Positions 3,482 to 7,664 of a stretch of DNA of 7,664 bases are shown here, in pieces. Positions within the stretch are counted from its first letter, which is position 1. The number at the start of each line of letters is the position of its first letter. The notes beneath the pieces are model-generated. The model ran no database searches, had not been told where the DNA came from, and was given only the letters and a program-made list of their open reading frames with translations. Origin of the DNA: Bacillota bacterium (GTDB lineage: Bacteria; Bacillota; Clostridia; Christensenellales; CAG-138); assembly GCA_023458355.1 (NCBI GenBank), contig JAEWZS010000146.1, forward strand, positions 1 through 7,664, written 5' to 3'. The position numbers were made by a program, and so were the translations under genes.

Positions 3482-5644
3482 TCAAAACGTATCCGGCAGT
3501 TTCGCGTACAAGGCATCCAATTCCGGGTCGTCGGGAGTGATGGAACTTAGGTTGTCTAAAAGCGCCTTTGCCTGCGCCCATTGCTGCGACTTAATAAGCG
3601 TCAAAACACTGTTTTTTATGCTGCTGGATAATTGACGCATTTCATCGGCGGGGGAAAGGGGAGTTTTAATCTGCTGCGCTTGAATATCCTTAGCAATATA
3701 CCGGGCGAGCTCTTCAAGTTTCCCTTGTAAAGTTAGCGCTTGCCTGATTGAGCGCACCTGCAGCTCAGGGCGTTTTTCCTGTCTATACTTAAGCGCTTGC
3801 ATCAAATAATAAGCAGCTCTCGCCGGCTTTGTAAGATAAACACAGAGATCTTGCGAGAAAAAAACCTCCGGGCTAAGCAAGCGGTAATAGGCTGCATTGG
3901 TTTCTACATAGGAGGAAAACTTAGCGTCAAACGCAGCAAGTGTAGGTTCGGTTTTTATCAGCTCCGTAAGTGCGTCAAAGATTATGCTCGCTTTTAGGAG
4001 CAACATCTCCGGCGAACCGGGTGCGAAGTATATCTGTAGGAACGACACAAGTGCTTCGTGCTCTACTAAAGGAATTTCCTTTAGTAGAAGGGGGATGGTC
4101 GCTTCCCAGGTTTCAATAAATAATCTCCCTGCAAGCGGTTTTAGACTTACCTTGTTGCGGTAACTTAGGGCAATTACGTCGTTCGCAAGGGTGCTCTCCA
4201 TCTCAAGTGCGGCGTATTCTTCGATAAGAGCGGGTAGTTCCGGTGTGCGGTTATCATGCTCGGCAATAAGCATCTTCATTGCGGTGATACGGGGGTGGTT
4301 GAACTGTAGCAGGGAAAGCACGCGAATACCGTCCCATTTTTCTTTTCCTGCATTCATTTTTGCGAGCGCAAGTTCGCAAATCCGTAGGAAATCGATGAGT
4401 ATCTTGGGCTTTTGAAGGCATGGATCAAGCGTCTCGCACAACGAGCTTAGCTCGTTTAAAGCAAAAGCTGCGTCAACAGATTGCGACAAACATGCGGACA
4501 AAAGCATATCTGCTTTTTCACCGGTCAGGCAATACCTTTGAAGATATTCGCGCGCCTTGTCCCAATTGCCGAGAGCTTTACACAACTGCATGGCGCGCTG
4601 CAGCATAGCCGTCCGGTTTTTGTCGCTGACGCTCATTTTCATGGTATTGATCATTTGATAGATGAGCTTATCGGGGTTTTCCAATAGCATATCGCAGTTG
4701 GCAAAGTAAGTGTCTATGTTTGCAAGAAGCTTTTCCTCCGTTAATTGCGGAGAATCCACGCTTTGTATAATCAGACTGATTGTCGCTTTGGCGAGCTCGG
4801 TCACATTGGGGTGGTGGAGGAATGTATTTGCGGCATTTATAAGAGCTTCCGTTTCGTTGAATTTAAAAAGAATTGTAATATAGTAAACAACAATCTGTGC
4901 CACATAGGTTGTGGAGTCTTTTAAGCAGAACTGCAGCGTTTTTTCACAAAGCTCCTTGGCGTTTTGATAATCCCTTATGACGAAGTATTCCTGACAGAGC
5001 TGCAAGATGGTTCTCAAATCTTTGGGATTTTCATTTAGCATCTCTAAAAGAGGTTCAATGTTGCGCTTGCTATGGGCAAATCGCTCGGCGTTACTGGAAT
5101 ACACATACCCGTAATGATGCACAAAACAATCCAATTGGAATATCGGCGTATATTTATCAAGATACTCATGGATTTTGTTTTTAAAAACCGTATGGTTGGT
5201 TATGCGAACCATACGGCAAACAGTACCGTCCGTATAGGTGTTGCCCGTGTAATCGCTATAGTTCCTTTGATCATAGAGACAGGAGTTGTAAGTACCGTCG
5301 TCGGTTTTTAAAAAATTTAGTATGGGGGTAACATCCTCAAACCATTCGTCGTCATCCAAGTATAAAAACCATTCGCCTTTAGCATACTTCAACCCTGCGT
5401 TTCTTGCTGCGGCAAAATCGTTACACCACTCAAATCGCACAATATGATCGGTATATTCCCGTGCAATCGCCAAAGAGCCATCGGACTTTTCTTCCCCAAC
5501 GGTATCCACGACAATCAGCTCGCTCGGAAGCTGTAAAAGCAAAGGCTTTATAGAATCAAGACACTTGCGGATGGTACCGATACGATTGGATACGAGAAGG
5601 GAGATAGTGAGTTTAATATTTGGTTTGGCTGTGCGTGTGTTCAT
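3482..5644 (-). CDS. GT2 glycosyltransferase with C-terminal helical repeats
   Basis: A 720-residue cytoplasmic enzyme predicted to transfer a sugar from a nucleotide-sugar donor. Residues about 11-190 form a family 2 (GT-A fold) domain: LTISLLVSN start (12-20), LIVVDTVG (43-50), the NDFAAARNAG motif (75-84), and LDDDEW (96-101), whose aspartates serve as the metal/donor-binding DxD. KIHEYL (157-162) and VHHYGY (175-180) are also typical of this subgroup, which resembles SunS-type and related Firmicutes transferases. From about 190 to the end the protein is almost wholly alpha-helical with TPR-like units, such as DYQNAKELCEKTL near 225 and QWAQAKALLDNL near 685. This tail is about 500 residues, much longer than the catalytic part, and may bind protein or glycan partners. 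There is no signal peptide or membrane segment. AGGAGG (5649-5654) is 4 bases before the ATG. The gene is the last in the operon, 21 bases after its neighbour's stop. The acceptor is unknown: surface polysaccharide or protein. Confidence 0.88.
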   Translation of the reverse strand: MNTRTAKPNIKLTISLLVSNRIGTIRKCLDSIKPLLLQLPSELIVVDTVGEEKSDGSLAIAREYTDHIVRFEWCNDFAAARNAGLKYAKGEWFLYLDDDEWFEDVTPILNFLKTDDGTYNSCLYDQRNYSDYTGNTYTDGTVCRMVRITNHTVFKNKIHEYLDKYTPIFQLDCFVHHYGYVYSSNAERFAHSKRNIEPLLEMLNENPKDLRTILQLCQEYFVIRDYQNAKELCEKTLQFCLKDSTTYVAQIVVYYITILFKFNETEALINAANTFLHHPNVTELAKATISLIIQSVDSPQLTEEKLLANIDTYFANCDMLLENPDKLIYQMINTMKMSVSDKNRTAMLQRAMQLCKALGNWDKAREYLQRYCLTGEKADMLLSACLSQSVDAAFALNELSSLCETLDPCLQKPKILIDFLRICELALAKMNAGKEKWDGIRVLSLLQFNHPRITAMKMLIAEHDNRTPELPALIEEYAALEMESTLANDVIALSYRNKVSLKPLAGRLFIETWEATIPLLLKEIPLVEHEALVSFLQIYFAPGSPEMLLLKASIIFDALTELIKTEPTLAAFDAKFSSYVETNAAYYRLLSPEVFFSQDLCVYLTKPARAAYYLMQALKYRQEKRPELQVRSIRQALTLQGKLEELARYIAKDIQAQQIKTPLSPADEMRQLSSSIKNSVLTLIKSQQWAQAKALLDNLSSITPDDPELDALYAKLPDTF

Positions 5645-5665
5645 GTTTCCTCCTATAGTAAATCG

Positions 5666-6904
5666 TTAAAAACACTTTTGAAAATCCATGACATCGAGGT
5701 CGTTTGGAATCAGCTCCGAAAGCTCCTGTAGACTTTTCTTTGCCTCCTCCTTCCGGTTTTGCTCAAGGAAAAAGTGCACCCGAAGCTTTTTAAAATGCAG
5801 CCAGCCGTCTGCGTTTTCAACAGAGGCGCACAGGAGTTCGCCTGTATTGCAATAACCTTCAATAAGATCATCCGGTACCTCATTGAGTGATAGCAACCAA
5901 TTTGCCGCAGCTGAAACAACATCCTTTCGCATTTTGAACATCTCTTGAACCGCATCAGGGTTAAAGCAAAATTCCTCCCTTGCAATAAGCTGCCGCGTGT
6001 ATGCATTGTTTGCTATATCGATAACACCTTCGATTTTTTCCCGTAGCGGAGTACTTGCGTTAATTAGAACATTCAAAGTGTCTCTAATGGCATTCGTATA
6101 GATCGCCAGCTGATAATCTTCGTTCTGACGGCTGACAGTTCCGCATTTTTCTATAAGGAAGTCGCGTGTGGCTTCATGCAGGATGCGGTCGGACAGGATG
6201 CGTTTTTGATCCCATTGGTGCGATACCGATTTAGGGGACCTATAGTATTTGTGAAGAGAATCGGCAAGAACGCCTATGCGTTGTGCCTGACGTGCGGTAT
6301 AAAAGGCAAACCATGTATCGCTCCCGTAGCTTAGTTCATCGTTACGTACATAGTCTTTTAAGAGGGACATTTTATATACCTTGCCCCAAACTGTACGAAA
6401 GAACTGGTGATAATGCTGAAAATAGCCGTCAAATGTATTCGCGTCGGATAAAATGATATTATGATTGAGCTTCCTGACATGCACCGTTTTATTTGTTGCA
6501 CCATCGACAAAGTCATTACCAACCGCTGCCATATCAAGATTATTTTCTTTGATAAAAGCAAGTGTTTTTTCTAGGAAATCAACATGATAAGCATCGTCGC
6601 TGTCCAATGTGCAATAGTATTCTCCGTTGAACGAAGTAAGCCCGCTCCTCCGGTAAAACCGGTTCCAAACCGCCAGCTCTGTTTCGTTTTGCGGGTCACA
6701 ATTGTGGTCGATATGTAAGAGGTTTAATCGCTCATCCTGCTGCATATAATCGGACAAAATGGAAAACGTATGGTCCGTACTTCCGTTATCCAAAATATCC
6801 CATCTGATCTCACCCTTATAAGTTTGGTTGAGTATGCTCTCCACGCAGCGATGAATCGTTTTTTCTGCGTTATATGCAATTGTTTGTATATAGACTTTGC
6901 TCAA
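5666..6904 (-). CDS. GT2 glycosyltransferase
   Basis: A 412-residue cytoplasmic family 2 glycosyltransferase. The GT-A domain runs from about 3 to 230: VYIQTIAYNAEKTI start (4-17), DNGSTD (39-44) for the nucleotide base, CTLDSDD (98-104) with DxD at D101/D103, and TVWGKVYK (171-178), followed by the acceptor-side helix. The rest is helical, and about 365-405 looks like one TPR-like pair (FFLEQNRKEEAKKSLQELSELIP). The start is probably TTG at 6904: GGAGG (6911-6915) lies 6 bases upstream, and the protein then begins MSKVYIQTIAYN, as the family should. A more upstream TTG at 6925 would overlap the previous gene's stop and has no binding site. The gene lies 17 bases after the pyruvyl transferase stop and 21 before the next glycosyltransferase, so it is co-transcribed. 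Donor and acceptor sugars cannot be read from the sequence. Confidence 0.88.
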   Translation of the reverse strand: MSKVYIQTIAYNAEKTIHRCVESILNQTYKGEIRWDILDNGSTDHTFSILSDYMQQDERLNLLHIDHNCDPQNETELAVWNRFYRRSGLTSFNGEYYCTLDSDDAYHVDFLEKTLAFIKENNLDMAAVGNDFVDGATNKTVHVRKLNHNIILSDANTFDGYFQHYHQFFRTVWGKVYKMSLLKDYVRNDELSYGSDTWFAFYTARQAQRIGVLADSLHKYYRSPKSVSHQWDQKRILSDRILHEATRDFLIEKCGTVSRQNEDYQLAIYTNAIRDTLNVLINASTPLREKIEGVIDIANNAYTRQLIAREEFCFNPDAVQEMFKMRKDVVSAAANWLLSLNEVPDDLIEGYCNTGELLCASVENADGWLHFKKLRVHFFLEQNRKEEAKKSLQELSELIPNDLDVMDFQKCF

Positions 6905-6910
6905 AATGTA

Positions 6911-6915
6911 CCTCC
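6911..6915 (-). promoter_or_regulatory. Ribosome binding site that fixes a TTG start
   Basis: GGAGG on the minus strand lies 6 bases before the TTG at 6902-6904 and 7 bases after the upstream stop codon (6922-6924). It supports the shorter, TTG-initiated GT2 protein. Confidence 0.75.
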
Positions 6916-6921
6916 ATGCCG

Positions 6922-7664
6922 TCAAAAATTGAAAGCTTCTTCACAGATTGCATTTTGTATGTACTGAGGTATACGTGCTTGAAGCTGCTTTTTCACGGCA
7001 TTTTCGTTGGCAAATAGTTTCTTAAATGTATTTGATAAATCAGTATCTTTGCGAATGTCTTTTATCTGCACTACATATTCGGACATCCCCAAATCTATGG
7101 CAATCCCTGATGACTTCATGGAATAGCCTGCTACGAGCGTCGGCACACACGAGGAATATGCAGCAATGGATGCGTGTGTACGAAGCGTTACGGCAAATCT
7201 GGCACCTGCTATGATATGTTTGAGCTGCGCGGCGCTATAGAACTCGGATACAAGCCGGATACGCGATGAATTATGCGGGATGACTTTGGACATCCATTCA
7301 AAGTCGCTGTCTACTTTGCAAATGACATGCGGAACAAGTGCGATGTTCATATCCGTTTCCGTCAGAATATAATTCACTAGGTGCTTAAAGGAGTTAAGCG
7401 CCATCCCGGGGATGGTTTCCTTTTTTTCGGCAAGAGGACCGAATGTGAGGCTTACATAATTCTCTAAGTCAAACGGCACAGCGCTTGGCAAAAGACGAAA
7501 GGCTATATCCGACACCTTAACTACTTGCGTAATACCGCGTTCCTTCAGCGCACGGTAGGTGATGTCTTCTCTTGCCGTGATTAAGTGATGTGTTTTTAGC
7601 GCATGAAGCATCTCGGAATCGATTGCATCAGGGTCAACCGAGCAGCTCCACAGAACGCTTTTTG
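6922..7664 (-). CDS. Polysaccharide pyruvyl transferase family protein (partial, 5' end outside)
   Basis: The frame is open to the right edge, so at least 246 C-terminal residues are visible and the N-terminus is missing. A methionine at 7611 is internal: the codons before it read VLWSCSVDPDAID, matching the V-L-W-G-x-S stretch of this family. Next comes the LITARED segment with the usual Arg. The C-terminal half has NIALVPHV, the ARFAVTLRTHASIAAYSSCVPT core and AGYSMKSSGIAIDLGM, all characteristic of the PS_pyruv_trans fold (CsaB/WcaK relatives). Members transfer a pyruvate ketal from phosphoenolpyruvate to a sugar of a wall or surface polysaccharide; some homologues in glycan clusters have other or unknown donors. 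It is the most upstream visible gene of the minus-strand operon, whose promoter lies outside the window. Its TGA at 6922-6924 is 17 bases before the GT2 start. Family assignment is firm; the exact substrate is not known. Confidence 0.88.
   Translation of the reverse strand, partial: KSVLWSCSVDPDAIDSEMLHALKTHHLITAREDITYRALKERGITQVVKVSDIAFRLLPSAVPFDLENYVSLTFGPLAEKKETIPGMALNSFKHLVNYILTETDMNIALVPHVICKVDSDFEWMSKVIPHNSSRIRLVSEFYSAAQLKHIIAGARFAVTLRTHASIAAYSSCVPTLVAGYSMKSSGIAIDLGMSEYVVQIKDIRKDTDLSNTFKKLFANENAVKKQLQARIPQYIQNAICEEAFNF

Noticed and set aside
6905..6925. Longer GT2 start at the TTG at 6925
   Set aside because: It overlaps the upstream stop codon, and the only Shine-Dalgarno would then lie inside the gene. 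The TTG at 6904 fits better.

Overview
The window looks like chromosomal DNA of a Gram-positive, low-to-mid GC bacterium, most likely of the class Clostridia. The signs are strong AGGAGG-type ribosome binding sites, TTG starts, a secreted SH3b/GH18 wall-associated enzyme, an RNHCP-domain protein, and a polysaccharide pyruvyl transferase with glycosyltransferases of a type common in Firmicutes. The genus cannot be named from the sequence alone. I see no insertion sequence, CRISPR array, integrase or replication origin.

Layout from left to right. (1) A tRNA-Leu(UAA) gene on the minus strand (15-97) with encoded CCA and its own near-consensus promoter (119-147). (2) A long hairpin (187-227) that probably terminates the next gene. 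(3) A secreted chitinase on the minus strand (268-1881): signal peptide, two SH3b repeats, Pro/Ser linker and a GH18 catalytic domain with intact catalytic residues. (4) A small plus-strand membrane protein with a holin-like look (2126-2428). It converges tail to tail with (5) a 60-residue minus-strand protein (2434-2616) built of three short imperfect repeats. (6) A region of about 350 bp without an obvious protein gene (2617-2968). It holds a terminator-like hairpin with a T tract, a possible promoter, a possible 18-codon leader ORF and a hairpin that covers the next gene's ribosome binding site. (7) An RNHCP zinc-ribbon-like protein (2969-3406). (8) A terminator hairpin shared by the two converging units (3432-3457). 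(9) A minus-strand operon filling the right half: a polysaccharide pyruvyl transferase family protein (cut by the right edge), a GT2 glycosyltransferase, and a 720-residue GT2 glycosyltransferase with a long helical-repeat tail.

How the genes may work together. The right-hand operon probably makes or decorates a surface glycan: two glycosyltransferases and an enzyme family that adds pyruvate ketals to polysaccharides. The chitinase acts outside the cell, and its SH3b repeats probably hold it on the cell wall. The small genes in the middle have no firm function. The most unusual part is the 5' leader of the RNHCP gene, which looks arranged for attenuation or translational control. The 60-residue repeat protein is the other item least explained by known families.
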